Part shown: positions 21,041 to 29,798 of the stretch, piece after piece
Position numbering within the stretch: position 1 is the stretch's first letter
Layout: each line of letters starts with the position of its first letter
From: an uncultured delta proteobacterium
Lineage (GTDB): Bacteria > Desulfobacterota > Desulfovibrionia > Desulfovibrionales > Desulfovibrionaceae
Assembly (NCBI GenBank): GCA_903843965.1
Contig: CAIMRY010000010.1
Coordinates: 1 to 50,000, forward strand
Length of the DNA stretch: 50,000 nt
Direction of reading: 5' to 3'
The notes under the pieces: model-generated
Databases searched by the model: none
Told to the model about the DNA's origin: nothing
Seen by the model: the letters and a program-made list of their open reading frames with translations, nothing else
Position numbers and translations under genes: made by a program

Positions 21041-21710
21041 ACAATACTTCGTCGAAGACGTGCGGCTGCCCGACGTCACCGACCCCGGCCGCAGCCTGAC
21101 CAACGCCGAGGAGGCCTTTCTGCAAAAGTACCTGGGCGTGGACCGCGAGAAGGTCCTGGCCCAGGCCAAAAGGCACGACCCGCGCGGCGAGGACTCCCTG
21201 GCCGGGTTCTCCGACCGGGGCGACGCCCGGACAGAGGAGCATTCCGACAAGAACATGCGCAACCAGGCGAACATTCGTCTGGTGAGCTTCTCGCTCATGG
21301 GCCGGGAGTATGCCCTGCCCATCACGGTGATCCAGGAGGTCATCCGCTACGTCAAGCCCACCAAGCTGCCCGCCGCGCCGTACTTCATCGCCGGGATCAT
21401 CAACCTGCGCGGCCGCGTGACGCCGCTGGTGAGTCTGCGGCTGCTCATGGGCATCCCCGGCGAGCAGGAGGACCGCTTCATCGTCATCTGCCGCCACCGC
21501 GGCCTGCAGATCGGTCTGATGATCAATGCCGTGTCCACCATGTATCTCGCCTCCGGCGACGAACTGGAGTGGAACGTGGAGGGCAACGTCGGCGTGTCCG
21601 CGCACCTGCTCTTGGGTCTGTACAAAACCGGCGAACGCCTGATCAGCATCCTTTCTATCGATAATCTGGTCCACGGAGTACTCCAGGGGGGAGGTTCATC
21701 TCATGCCTAA
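21027..21710 (+). CDS. cheW: Chemotaxis coupling protein CheW
   Basis: This 227-residue protein links receptors to CheA. Residues 1-80 are a charged extension (MKTPEQYFVEDVRLPD) not found in short CheW proteins. The CheW domain begins at NIRLVSFSLMGREYALPIT and continues with VQ-like VIRYVKPTKLPAAP, IAGIINLRGRVTPLVSLR and LYKTGERLISILSIDN. The ATG at 21027 overlaps the parA-like stop by 14 bases; a TTG at 21018 is also possible. The 3' end overlaps cheY by 8 bases. The extension could bind another operon product such as the ParA-like protein; that is speculation. Confidence 0.94.
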   Translation: MKTPEQYFVEDVRLPDVTDPGRSLTNAEEAFLQKYLGVDREKVLAQAKRHDPRGEDSLAGFSDRGDARTEEHSDKNMRNQANIRLVSFSLMGREYALPITVIQEVIRYVKPTKLPAAPYFIAGIINLRGRVTPLVSLRLLMGIPGEQEDRFIVICRHRGLQIGLMINAVSTMYLASGDELEWNVEGNVGVSAHLLLGLYKTGERLISILSIDNLVHGVLQGGGSSHA

Positions 21711-22071
21711 ACATATTCTCATTGTGGACGATTCTAAGACTGTGCGGAATCTCGTGGCCTTCATCATGAAGAAGGAGGGCTTCCGGGTGACCACGGCCGA
21801 GGACGGCCTGGACGGATTGGAAAAACTCTACGCTGCGGATGCTGTCGACCTCATCGTCAGTGATGTGAACATGCCGCGCATGGACGGCTTCACCTTCATC
21901 AAGAATGTCCGGGAGCAGGAGGCCTACCGGGACATCCCGATCATCGTCCTGTCCACAGAGGGCCAGGACAAGGACATCCAGACCGGGCTGACCCTTGGCG
22001 CGAATCTGTACATGGTCAAACCGGCCCAGCCTGAGAAGATGGTCCGCAACGTGAAGATGCTCCTGGGCTGA
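21703..22071 (+). CDS. cheY: CheY-type single-domain response regulator
   Basis: This 122-residue receiver has the acidic pair in LIVDDS, phospho-acceptor Asp54 (LIVSDVNMPRMDG), the switch Ser in VLSTEGQ and Lys in YMVKPAQP. No output domain is attached, so it should act by binding a target such as the flagellar motor switch, or it may serve as a phosphate sink. The ATG lies within the end of cheW behind GGGGGAGG. The tight overlap suggests it is the regulator phosphorylated by the CheA encoded next. Confidence 0.95.
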   Translation: MPKHILIVDDSKTVRNLVAFIMKKEGFRVTTAEDGLDGLEKLYAADAVDLIVSDVNMPRMDGFTFIKNVREQEAYRDIPIIVLSTEGQDKDIQTGLTLGANLYMVKPAQPEKMVRNVKMLLG

Positions 22072-22147
22072 AGCCCGGAAGCGAACGCTCCGCCCCGGCA
22101 TTGCGCAGGCCTGCCGGGTGGACACATGAGAGCAGGCAGGTATCTCG

Positions 22148-25100
22148 ATGAGCCAAGACTACCTTGATCCAGAGATACTCTCTGACTTCTTCGTTGAAGC
22201 CAAAGAGCACCTTGAGACCATCGAGCCGAATCTTCTCCAGTTGGAGAAGAATCCGGAGAACCTCGGCCTTCTCAATGAAATTTTCCGGCCCATGCATTCC
22301 CTCAAGGGTGCGTCAGGCTTTCTTGGCCTGCACAAGATAAACGGCCTGGCCCACAAGGCCGAGAACATTCTCGATGAACTGCGCCAGGGCGCCATGGCCG
22401 TGAACCCGGTCATCATGGACGTCATCCTTTCCGCCACGGACGCGCTGCGGCAGATCGTGGACAACCTGGAAACCACAGGCCACGAAGGCGAGGTGGACAC
22501 TTCGTCGATCATCGTGCGCATCGAGAGCATCCTGGCGGGCGAACTTTCAGCCCCGGCCGCCCCGGTCGCCGCAGTGAAGGCCTCTGCGGGCAAGGCCCCG
22601 GAGACGACCGCAGAGCTGACCTTGGAGTCGACGGATGGCCCGGCCGAGTCCCCGGCCGTTGAGGAGCCTCTGGAACCTGAGGAGCCTGAACTGATGGACG
22701 AGCCCGCTCCCCAGGTTGTCGCAGGCCCCCTGAACATCCGCTGGCAGAGCGTCCAACTGGAGCCCAGCCCGGACTTCGACCCCACGCCCTATGTGCTGAC
22801 TACCGTGGGCGAGGGCCACCTGACCGATTTTTTGGAGGAGTCGCGCGACCTCGTGGGCAGCCTGAACGTGGGGCTGCTGGAGTTGGAGAAGAACCCCGAC
22901 GGCGGCGGCGAGCTGGTCAACGACATCTTCCGCTATTTCCACAACATCAAGGGCAACAGCGGCATCATCGGGTACAAGGAGCTCAACGCCCTGACCCATG
23001 AGGCCGAGACCCTGTTGAACCGCGTGCGCAAGGGCGAGATGCGCACCAGCCGGGCCGTCATCGACCTGCTGCTGGCCGTGGTGGACCTGATCGAGGAGCT
23101 TCTGGGCCGCATCGAGGTCGATGGCATGAAGGCCACGCCCAAGGACATCTCGGTCATGGCCGCCGTGCTCCAGGCCACCACAGAGGCCGGAGAGCTGGCC
23201 GTGCCGGAGCAGTACCGGGCCATGATCGCGCCCGAATCCGAGCCCGTCCCCGCAGTCGATGCCGCGCCGGTGGCCGCGTCCGGCGATGTCCTGGACGAGG
23301 CGCTGGCGGAAGCCCCTCTCGACGCCCCGGTCGAAGCGGATGGGCTGGCGCCGGGCGCTGTCGAGGCCGGGGCCGAAGAAGTCATCCCCGAATTCCTGGC
23401 GCCGACCCCTGCGGCCAACAGCTTCGACGCCGAGGACGTGGAGATTTTTGAGCAGACTGTGCTGCACCAGCTCAAGGGCCTGGAGATCGCCCTGAACATG
23501 CTGCGCGAGGACGCCTCCCAGCGCGACATCATCGACGGGGTCTACCGCAGCCTGACGACCTTGCAGAATTCCAGCGGCTACATGGGGTTGAGCGAGATCA
23601 AGAGCTATTCCGAGCGCACGGCCGGGCTGGTGGACCAGGCCCGCAAATCCGACCTCGGCTTTGACCTCATGCTGGACATCCTGGCCCAGGAGATCTCCAT
23701 CCTTGAGGACATGATCCTCAAGGCCCTGGCCGACATCAAGGGCGTGGACCTGGAGTCTCTGGCGCACCTGAGGACGGTCTTCGCCGCGCCTGCCGTCGCC
23801 AAGCCAGAACCCAAGCCTGAACCCAAGCCCGAACCGAAGCCCGAGCCTGCACCGAAGCCAGCAGCCAAGCCCGAACCGAAGCCCGAGCCTGCACCGAAGC
23901 CAGCACCCAAGCCCGAACCGAAGCCCGAGCCTGCACCGAAGCCAGCACCCAAGCCCGAACCGAAGCCCGAGCCCAAGCCTGCGCCGCTGGCCACCGCGAA
24001 GCCTGCCGCGCCGGTCGCCGCCAAGCCTGCCGCGCCCGCTGCCGCGTCGGCCACCGCCGCCCAGGCCGCCTTCGAGGCCGGGCAGGGCCAGCAGAAGGGC
24101 GCCACCACCATCCGCGTGGACCACGAGAAGCTTGACCACCTGATGAACCTCATCGGCGAGCTGATCATAAACCGCAACCGCTATTCCATGATCGCCCGCG
24201 CCCTGGTCGAGGGCCTGGAGGACGTGACCGACGTCGCCCAGCAGCTCACCGAGACCACGTACGCCATGGCCCGCATCTCCGACGACCTCCAGGACACCAT
24301 CATGAAGGTGCGCATGGTGCCGGTGCACACGGTGTTCTCACGCTTCCCGCGCCTGGTGCGCGACCTTTCGCGCAAGAGCGGCAAGCAGGTGGAGCTCATC
24401 ACCGAGGGCGAAGAGACCGAACTGGACAAGAGCGTGGGCGAGGAGATCGGCGATCCGCTGGTGCACCTCATCCGCAATTCCCTGGACCACGGCCTGGAGC
24501 CGGAGGACGAGCGCATCGCCGCAGGCAAGAACCCCAAGGGGCATGTCTGGCTGCGCGCCTACCACAAGGGCAATTCCGTGGCCATCGAGGTCGAGGACGA
24601 CGGACGCGGCATCGACCCGGAAAAGATGCGCCAGGTGGGCGTCAAGAAGGGCCTGTGCACCCCGGAGGAGGCCAAGCTGCTGGACGACCGCCAGGCCGTG
24701 GACCTGATCTTCGCCCCTGGCTTCTCCTCGGCCGAGAAGATCACCGACGTGTCCGGCCGCGGCGTGGGCATGGACGTGGTCAAGACCAACATCAAGAACC
24801 TGAAGGGCAGCATCCAGATCAACACCGAGGTCGGGCGCGGCACGCGCTTCACCCTGACCCTGCCGCTGACGCTGGCCATCATCGACGCCCTCATGGTCCG
24901 GGTGGGCAAGGGCACCTACGCCATCCCGCTGGACGCCGTGAGCGAGACCACCAAGATCGAGGTCGAGCGCCTAAGCGAGGTCAACCACCGCAAGGCCCTG
25001 ACCCTGCGCGGCGAGGTCCTGGGCATCATCGAGCTCTCGGAGCTCATGGGCCTGCCGGGCAACCCGGACAAGCGGGAGATATTGCCCGTGGTCATCATCC

Positions 25101-25315
25101 ACGACAACGAGCGCAGGCTCGGCATCGTGGTGGACAAGCTCCTGGAGCGCCAGGAGATCGTCATCAAGCCCCTGGGCCAGTACCTGAACACCTTCGAGAT
25201 CAACGGCATCTCCGGCGCCACCATCATGGGCGACGGCTCGGTGGTGCTCATCCTCGACCCGCACGAGGTCTACCGCCTGGCCACGGCCACCACCAAGCAG
25301 ACCGGGCACGACTAG
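22148..25315 (+). CDS. cheA: Chemotaxis histidine kinase CheA with three Hpt-like domains
   Basis: This 1055-residue kinase is much longer than the usual 650-700. Hpt1 has His50 ([12 protein letters not shown]) and Hpt2 has His265 ([12 protein letters not shown]). A third Hpt-like domain around 425-535 has Thr470 where His belongs ([12 protein letters not shown]), so it cannot carry the phosphoryl group. A flexible linker of PKPEP repeats covers about 552-613. The dimerisation helices start near 652, then the HATPase ([33 protein letters not shown]) and a CheW-like P5 domain. No receiver is fused. The ATG follows GCAGGTATCTCG. The gene closes the operon and ends at a terminator. Function is sure; the role of the extra Hpt domains is not. 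Confidence 0.96.
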   Translation: MSQDYLDPEILSDFFVEAKEHLETIEPNLLQLEKNPENLGLLNEIFRPMHSLKGASGFLGLHKINGLAHKAENILDELRQGAMAVNPVIMDVILSATDALRQIVDNLETTGHEGEVDTSSIIVRIESILAGELSAPAAPVAAVKASAGKAPETTAELTLESTDGPAESPAVEEPLEPEEPELMDEPAPQVVAGPLNIRWQSVQLEPSPDFDPTPYVLTTVGEGHLTDFLEESRDLVGSLNVGLLELEKNPDGGGELVNDIFRYFHNIKGNSGIIGYKELNALTHEAETLLNRVRKGEMRTSRAVIDLLLAVVDLIEELLGRIEVDGMKATPKDISVMAAVLQATTEAGELAVPEQYRAMIAPESEPVPAVDAAPVAASGDVLDEALAEAPLDAPVEADGLAPGAVEAGAEEVIPEFLAPTPAANSFDAEDVEIFEQTVLHQLKGLEIALNMLREDASQRDIIDGVYRSLTTLQNSSGYMGLSEIKSYSERTAGLVDQARKSDLGFDLMLDILAQEISILEDMILKALADIKGVDLESLAHLRTVFAAPAVAKPEPKPEPKPEPKPEPAPKPAAKPEPKPEPAPKPAPKPEPKPEPAPKPAPKPEPKPEPKPAPLATAKPAAPVAAKPAAPAAASATAAQAAFEAGQGQQKGATTIRVDHEKLDHLMNLIGELIINRNRYSMIARALVEGLEDVTDVAQQLTETTYAMARISDDLQDTIMKVRMVPVHTVFSRFPRLVRDLSRKSGKQVELITEGEETELDKSVGEEIGDPLVHLIRNSLDHGLEPEDERIAAGKNPKGHVWLRAYHKGNSVAIEVEDDGRGIDPEKMRQVGVKKGLCTPEEAKLLDDRQAVDLIFAPGFSSAEKITDVSGRGVGMDVVKTNIKNLKGSIQINTEVGRGTRFTLTLPLTLAIIDALMVRVGKGTYAIPLDAVSETTKIEVERLSEVNHRKALTLRGEVLGIIELSELMGLPGNPDKREILPVVIIHDNERRLGIVVDKLLERQEIVIKPLGQYLNTFEINGISGATIMGDGSVVLILDPHEVYRLATATTKQTGHD
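23825..23986 (+). repeat. 42-bp tandem repeat in cheA encoding the Pro/Lys/Glu linker
   Basis: Three nearly identical 42-bp units (23825-23866, 23867-23908, 23909-23950) encode [14 protein letters not shown] or one-residue variants, followed by a partial fourth. The unit is a multiple of three, so copy number can change without breaking the frame. The linker separates the Hpt part from the kinase core. Confidence 0.9.
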
Positions 25316-25343
25316 CTCCCGCAAGACAGGCCGGAACGCAATG

Positions 25344-25372
25344 GGGCAGCCTTCGGGCTGTCCTTTTGTTTT
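25344..25372 (+). terminator. Terminator of the che operon
   Basis: GGGCAGCC and GGCTGTCC form an 8-bp stem with one G-U pair and a stable TTCG loop, followed by TTTTGTTTT. It lies 28 bases after the cheA stop. Confidence 0.85.
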
Positions 25373-25380
25373 GGCCGGGG

Positions 25381-26349
25381 CTACCCGGCGTAGAAGCGCA
25401 GGAGCGCTGCGGAGAGCGCCGCTGTCAGGCCCAGCCAGACCAGGGTCAGGCTGCAGTGCAACAGTCCGGGGCTGGAGCAGGGGCGCTTGCTGCGGGCCAG
25501 GGTGACCCACAGGGCGCAGGCCCCCAGGATGCACACGCCGCAGGCGATGAGCAGGGTCCTGACAGCCAGGGAGTCTTCCGGCGCGTTCGGCAGGTTGGTG
25601 AGCCGACCCCAGAGGGCGGGCATGAAGGACAGGGCCAGCAGACCGGAGCGCAGGGACGACCGTGCGGCCAGGCGCATGGCGTGGGCAAAGGCGTCGCGGC
25701 CAAAGGGCTCGCGGTCGCGCCGGAGCAGCAGGTATTCCAGACTCCAGGCCCCGGCGCACATGGCCGAGGCCAGGGCGCTGGCCAGCACTGCGGCGAAGAG
25801 CAGCGGCGCAGTGGACGAGAGCACCGACTGGATGAGCGGCGCAAGCGTGATGCCGCCCTGGGAGGTGGCGCCAAGCACGGCCTGGGCCTGCGCGGCCAGG
25901 TCGCGCAGCAGGGACAGGGTGAGCCAGAGGATGACCACCGACAGGATGGACAGGGCTGCGGCCGGGGGCAGGGAGTTCAAGGGCAGGGAGCGGTAGGTCC
26001 CGCGCGACAGGCGCAGGACCGCCAGGGAAACGCAGAAGGCGGCGATGGCCACGGCCAGCAGGGCCGGAACCAGCGGCGCGGCCAGCAGCCAGTCGCGCAG
26101 CCAGGGCAGGCGGTACAGGGCCAGGCCGATGATTGCGGCCAGAACCGCGCAGGTCAGCAGGGCGCAGGTCAGGGCCATGCGCAGCAGCCTCCGGGCATAG
26201 GCCTCGGGGTGCTGGGTGCCGCGCACCTGGCCCACCGTCAGGCAGATGGCCGCCAGAAGAGGCGCGCCCAGGGCCGCCAGTCCGAAGAACAGGAAAAAGG
26301 CCGGGGCGGCCAGGGCGGCTGTGATGCGCAAGAGCTCGGCTACGGGCAT
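25381..26349 (-). CDS. Hypothetical multi-spanning membrane protein
   Basis: This 322-residue protein is very hydrophobic, with about eight predicted membrane helices. Examples are AALAAPAFFLFFGLAALGAP at the N-terminus and LTLVWLGLTAALSAALLRF at the C-terminus. The loops are short and Arg-rich (RGTQHPEAYARRLLRM). I recognise no catalytic or transport motif. The ATG at 26349 has a GAGGT leader; an upstream start at 26409 would add 20 residues including three cysteines and is less likely. It is convergent with cheA and divergent from the CpoB-like gene. A lone membrane gene like this could be a small-molecule exporter or a respiratory subunit, but nothing shows which. Confidence 0.75.
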   Translation of the reverse strand: MPVAELLRITAALAAPAFFLFFGLAALGAPLLAAICLTVGQVRGTQHPEAYARRLLRMALTCALLTCAVLAAIIGLALYRLPWLRDWLLAAPLVPALLAVAIAAFCVSLAVLRLSRGTYRSLPLNSLPPAAALSILSVVILWLTLSLLRDLAAQAQAVLGATSQGGITLAPLIQSVLSSTAPLLFAAVLASALASAMCAGAWSLEYLLLRRDREPFGRDAFAHAMRLAARSSLRSGLLALSFMPALWGRLTNLPNAPEDSLAVRTLLIACGVCILGACALWVTLARSKRPCSSPGLLHCSLTLVWLGLTAALSAALLRFYAG

Positions 26350-26369
26350 GCTGACCTCGATTGGAATGG

Positions 26370-26392
26370 ATGCTGTGCATATTTTGCAGCAT
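26370..26392. promoter_or_regulatory. Inverted repeat in the divergent promoter region
   Basis: ATGCTG and CAGCAT flank an 11-base A+T-rich centre between the divergent membrane-protein gene and the CpoB-like gene. It may be a repressor or activator site. The arms are short, so the call is weak. Confidence 0.25.
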
Positions 26393-26489
26393 TTTCCACA
26401 CGCATGCAAGCCGCGTGGTTCCGGCAGCAGTTGGAGATTCTTGCCAAAAGGGTTTCTCTGGCCTAAGGAGTGCTGAACAGGAGAGGTGC

Positions 26490-27290
26490 ATGCGATACAA
26501 AGCTCTGATCGTGCCCGTGCTTGCGCTGTGCCTTTGCGGCTGCGCAGGCAAGATGGACGCCAAGCGCGGACTGAGCGAGGAATGGCGTTTGCGCAGCCTG
26601 GAGGAGAACTTCCTCAACTTCAAGGAGGGGCAACGGGAGCAGGAGGAGCGTGGCCGCGACCAGCAGCGCAAGCTCGCGGAGCGCATGAAGGCCGTGGAGG
26701 ACTCCGTGCAGCGGCTGCAGGAGCAGCTTGGCGCTGGCGGCGTGGTCATGCCGCAGAAGCATGCCCAGGCCCCGGCCCCGGTTGCGGCTCCGGCCCCGGC
26801 TCCGGCAGAGGCCAACGCCCAGCCGGACGCGCCCCAGGCCGAAAACGCCGAAAGCCCGGCCTCGCCCGCCCAGGCCGAACGCAAGGCTGCCCAGGCTAAG
26901 GGCGGTTCAGCCGCCACCGGCTCCGCCCTGTATGCCGAGGGCATGCGCCAGGTCACCGCCGAGCACGCGGAAGAGGGCCGCAAGACCTTGCAGGAGTTCC
27001 TCTCCGCCGATTCCGGCAGCGTGCTCGTGCCCAACGCCCTGTACTGGATCGGCGAGAGCTACTACGTGGAGAAGGATTATCCCCAGGCCATCCTGTCCTT
27101 CAAGGAAGTGACCAGGCGCTATCCCAAGCACAACAAGGCTGCGGCGTCCCTGCTCAAGATCGGCATGTCCTACGCCATGATGGGCGAGAAGGACAACGCC
27201 TCCCTCTACCTGCGCGCCCTGTTGCAGGACTTTCCAAAATCCGAACCCGCGCCTGTGGCGCGCAAGAAGCTCGCGGAGTTGGGGCGTTGA
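26490..27290 (+). CDS. CpoB/YbgF-like periplasmic lipoprotein with coiled coil and TPR repeats
   Basis: This 266-residue protein has a lipoprotein signal ending in LCGC, with acylated Cys18. A charged coiled coil spans about residues 30-80 (EENFLNFKEGQREQEERG). A Pro/Ala-rich linker follows. The C-terminal half (about 145-266) has TPR-like repeats: ALYAEGMRQVTAEHAEEG, NALYWIGESYYVEKDYPQAI and SLLKIGMSYAMMGEKDNAS. That is the plan of CpoB/YbgF, which links the Tol-Pal system with cell-wall synthesis during division. Tol-Pal genes are not adjacent, so the role is inferred from domains. The ATG has an AGGAGAGG leader. dprA follows 49 bases later. Confidence 0.85.
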   Translation: MRYKALIVPVLALCLCGCAGKMDAKRGLSEEWRLRSLEENFLNFKEGQREQEERGRDQQRKLAERMKAVEDSVQRLQEQLGAGGVVMPQKHAQAPAPVAAPAPAPAEANAQPDAPQAENAESPASPAQAERKAAQAKGGSAATGSALYAEGMRQVTAEHAEEGRKTLQEFLSADSGSVLVPNALYWIGESYYVEKDYPQAILSFKEVTRRYPKHNKAAASLLKIGMSYAMMGEKDNASLYLRALLQDFPKSEPAPVARKKLAELGR

Positions 27291-27339
27291 GCCCGGAGGC
27301 TTTGCCCGGGCCGCCGCAGGTGCAGGCATTGGTGCATCC

Positions 27340-28545
27340 ATGAGCCTGGACGCCGCCAAAGAATTCTTCTCCTGCCTGGCCCTGCGGCACACGCCGGGCC
27401 TGGGTCCGCGTTCGTGGAAGAGCGTGCTCTCCGGGTATGAGAGCGCCTACGAGGCCGTGGCCGACGCGCGCAGTTGGTCTGGCCGCAAGCTTTTGCCCAG
27501 GAACCGCGTGGAGGTCTTCCTGGCCGAGCCCTGGCGTCCCGGGGCCGAGGCCGAATACCGGGCCGCCCGCTCCTTCGGGGCCCAAGTCATCACCTGGTTC
27601 GACCCCAGGTACCCGAAACTCCTGCGGGAGATTCCAGACCCGCCCGCCCTTTTGTACGTCCTGGGCGACGTGAGCCTGCTGCGCAACCCCTCCGTGGCCG
27701 TGGTGGGCGCGCGCGAATGCACGCTGCTCGGCCTGCAGTCCGTGGAGCGCATCAGCTCCGATCTGTCGCGCTTCGGCATCACCGTGGTCTCCGGGCTGGC
27801 TGCGGGCATCGACCGCCAGGCGCACCTGGCCGGCCTGTCCGGCGTCGGCGCGTCCATCGCCGTGCTCGGGGCCGGGCTCGACGTGCACTACCCGCCGGAG
27901 AACGAGGACGTGCGCCAGGCCCTGGAGCAGCGCGGGCTGGTGGTCAGCGAGTTCGGACCCGGCACAAGGCCCGAGGCGCGCAATTTCCCCTACCGCAACC
28001 GCATCATCAGCGGCCTGTCCCTGGGCGTGCTGGTGGGCGAGGCCGCTGCCCGCTCCGGCAGCCTCATCACGGCGCGGCTGGCCACGGAGCAGGGCCGCGA
28101 GGTCTTCGCCCTGCCCGGACCGCTGGGCCAGCCGACCTTTGTCGGCTGCCACCGGCTCATCAAACAGGGCGCGGCCCTGGTTGAAAGCGCCGAGGACATC
28201 GTGCGCGCCCTGCGCTACCAGTTCAGCGCGGAACTGGCGCGCGTGCCCAAAATCCTGCCCGTGCAGGCCCAGCCCGCCCAGGCCCGGCCTGCGGCCGCCA
28301 CAGCGTACCCCAGGCCGCCCGCGCAGGCTGCGCCTGCGGCCGCCGCGCCGAAAGAGCAGCCCGCGAACCTGACGGACGACGAGCGGACGCTGCTCTCCGG
28401 CCTGACCCAGGAGGGCAAGGTGCATATCGACGTGCTGATCCAGGCCCTGGGCTGGGAGAGCCACGTGGTCAGCCGCAGGCTGCTCGTGCTGGAGATGCAG
28501 GGGCTTGTCCGCCAGTGGCCGGGCATGTACTATAGCCTGACATGA
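27340..28545 (+). CDS. dprA: DNA-processing protein DprA (Smf)
   Basis: This 401-residue protein protects incoming single-stranded DNA and loads RecA during transformation and recombination. An N-terminal helical (SAM-like) domain with HTPGLGPRSW is followed by the Rossmann-like core: VAVVGARECT, VSGLAAGIDRQAHLAGL, VLGAGLDVHYPPEN, RNRIISGLSLGVLV and ARSGSLITARLATEQGREVF. A Pro/Ala-rich linker leads to a winged-helix C-terminal domain (about 335-401). The usual GCG is GAG here. The ATG at 27340 lies behind GGTGCAGGC. No other competence genes are in the window. Confidence 0.95.
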   Translation: MSLDAAKEFFSCLALRHTPGLGPRSWKSVLSGYESAYEAVADARSWSGRKLLPRNRVEVFLAEPWRPGAEAEYRAARSFGAQVITWFDPRYPKLLREIPDPPALLYVLGDVSLLRNPSVAVVGARECTLLGLQSVERISSDLSRFGITVVSGLAAGIDRQAHLAGLSGVGASIAVLGAGLDVHYPPENEDVRQALEQRGLVVSEFGPGTRPEARNFPYRNRIISGLSLGVLVGEAAARSGSLITARLATEQGREVFALPGPLGQPTFVGCHRLIKQGAALVESAEDIVRALRYQFSAELARVPKILPVQAQPAQARPAAATAYPRPPAQAAPAAAAPKEQPANLTDDERTLLSGLTQEGKVHIDVLIQALGWESHVVSRRLLVLEMQGLVRQWPGMYYSLT

Positions 28546-28579
28546 CGATTTCAGCACCACGCCCAGTTCAGGAGCAGCC

Positions 28580-28906
28580 ATGCAGAACATCCCCCTCAGC
28601 CTCGCCCAGCCGGGCATGAAGCTGGCCAAGGCCATCACCAAGGCCAACGGCATGCCCATCGTCGGCGTCGGCATCGAACTGACCGAGACGCTCATCGACA
28701 GGCTCGACAGCATGGGCATCGACACGGTCTCCATCGTGGGCGACGCCGTTTCCGCCAGCCAGAACCCGTCCGAACGCGTGCAGCGGCTGGACCACCTATT
28801 CCGCCGCCTGGAGGGCGACCCGAACATGGTCAAGGTCAAGGCCCACCTGCGCGAATACTTCACCATCAAGGCCGCAGCCGACGCCGCGAAACAGGGCAAG
28901 GGCTAG
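28580..28906 (+). CDS. Small conserved-looking protein before the HDOD gene, 108 residues
   Basis: The N-terminus (LSLAQPGMKLAKAITKANGM) and VGVGIELTETLIDRLDSMGI form a short beta-rich domain like the one found before HD-GYP domains in cyclic-di-GMP phosphodiesterases. The C-terminal half is helical. The gene begins with GGAGCAGCC before ATG, 34 bases after dprA, and ends two bases before the HDOD gene. It therefore probably works with HDOD and GGDEF. No catalytic motif is visible. It could be a detached regulatory domain. Confidence 0.7.
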   Translation: MQNIPLSLAQPGMKLAKAITKANGMPIVGVGIELTETLIDRLDSMGIDTVSIVGDAVSASQNPSERVQRLDHLFRRLEGDPNMVKVKAHLREYFTIKAAADAAKQGKG

Positions 28907-28908
28907 CC

Positions 28909-29787
28909 ATGGAAGAGGACCTCAAGACCGTCGCCAAGGGCAAGATCCTGTCCATCCGCGACCTGCCCACCCTGCCCAGGGTTTTGGACGAGGTCTCGCG
29001 GCTGGTCGAGAACCCGAACACCACCATCGAGGCCATCGCCAAGGTCATCTCGCGCGACCAAGTGCTCTCGGCCAAGGTGCTCAAGATGGTCAACTCGCCG
29101 GTGTACGGCTTTCCGGGCCGCATCAGCTCCATCCAGCACGCCCTTGTGCTCCTGGGCATCAACGTCATCCGGGGCGTGATCATCTCCACCTCGGTCTTCG
29201 ACATCATGGCCAAGGCCATGGAGGGCCTGTGGGAGCACAGCGTGGGCTGCGCCCTGGCCACGGGGCTCATCGCGCGCAAGGCGAAGCTCAAGGAGCCCGA
29301 GGAGTTCAGCGTCTGCGGGCTGCTGCACGACCTGGGCAAGGTCGTGGCCGCCGTGCAGCTGCCGGAGCTGCACAAGGCCGTGGGCGAGACCGTGCGCAGC
29401 CAGGACCTGCGCTGGCTGGAGGCCGAAAAGGCCGTGCTGGGCTTCGGCCACGACCGCATCAACGCCTGGCTGGCCACCCACTGGCACCTGCCCCCGACCA
29501 TCAAGGAGGCCATGGCCTTGCACCACTACCCGGAGCGCGCCCAGTTCTACCCGCAGCACGCCGCCGCCGTGCACCTGGGCGATTTCATCGTCCGCATCTT
29601 CGAGCATGGCTCCGGCGGCGACGACCAGGCCGTGCCCCTGTCGCCGCTGGCGCTGAAGATCCTGAACCTCAAGCTGACGGACCTGGACAGCGTGCTCGAC
29701 GGCTTTGCGCAGGACCTGGCCGAGATTTCCTGCGTCGACTTCACGCCCGAGGAACTCTCGCCGTCCAGCGGCAAGGCCTGCAACTGA
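28909..29787 (+). CDS. HDOD-domain signalling protein
   Basis: This 292-residue protein is an HDOD domain from about residue 15 to 215 with a helical C-terminal end. Typical stretches are LPTLPRVLDEVSRLVENPNT, VLSAKVLKMVNSPVYGFPGR, ISSIQHALVLLGINVIRGV and LLHDLGKVVAAVQ. HDOD proteins are related to HD hydrolases but usually do not cut nucleotides; they act in signal transduction. Here an HD pair (LLHDLGK) is kept. The gene lies between the 108-residue protein and the GGDEF gene with 2- and 11-base gaps, so the three likely form one operon linked to cyclic-di-GMP control. Confidence 0.92.
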   Translation: MEEDLKTVAKGKILSIRDLPTLPRVLDEVSRLVENPNTTIEAIAKVISRDQVLSAKVLKMVNSPVYGFPGRISSIQHALVLLGINVIRGVIISTSVFDIMAKAMEGLWEHSVGCALATGLIARKAKLKEPEEFSVCGLLHDLGKVVAAVQLPELHKAVGETVRSQDLRWLEAEKAVLGFGHDRINAWLATHWHLPPTIKEAMALHHYPERAQFYPQHAAAVHLGDFIVRIFEHGSGGDDQAVPLSPLALKILNLKLTDLDSVLDGFAQDLAEISCVDFTPEELSPSSGKACN

Positions 29788-29798
29788 GGGAGCGCGCC

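Noticed and set aside
23825-23986. CRISPR-like array
   Set aside because: The 42-bp units are tandem without spacers and lie in frame within cheA.
22547-24328. 593-residue antisense ORF over cheA with [12 protein letters not shown]-type repeats
   Set aside because: Its repeats are only the reverse reading of the 42-bp units in cheA.
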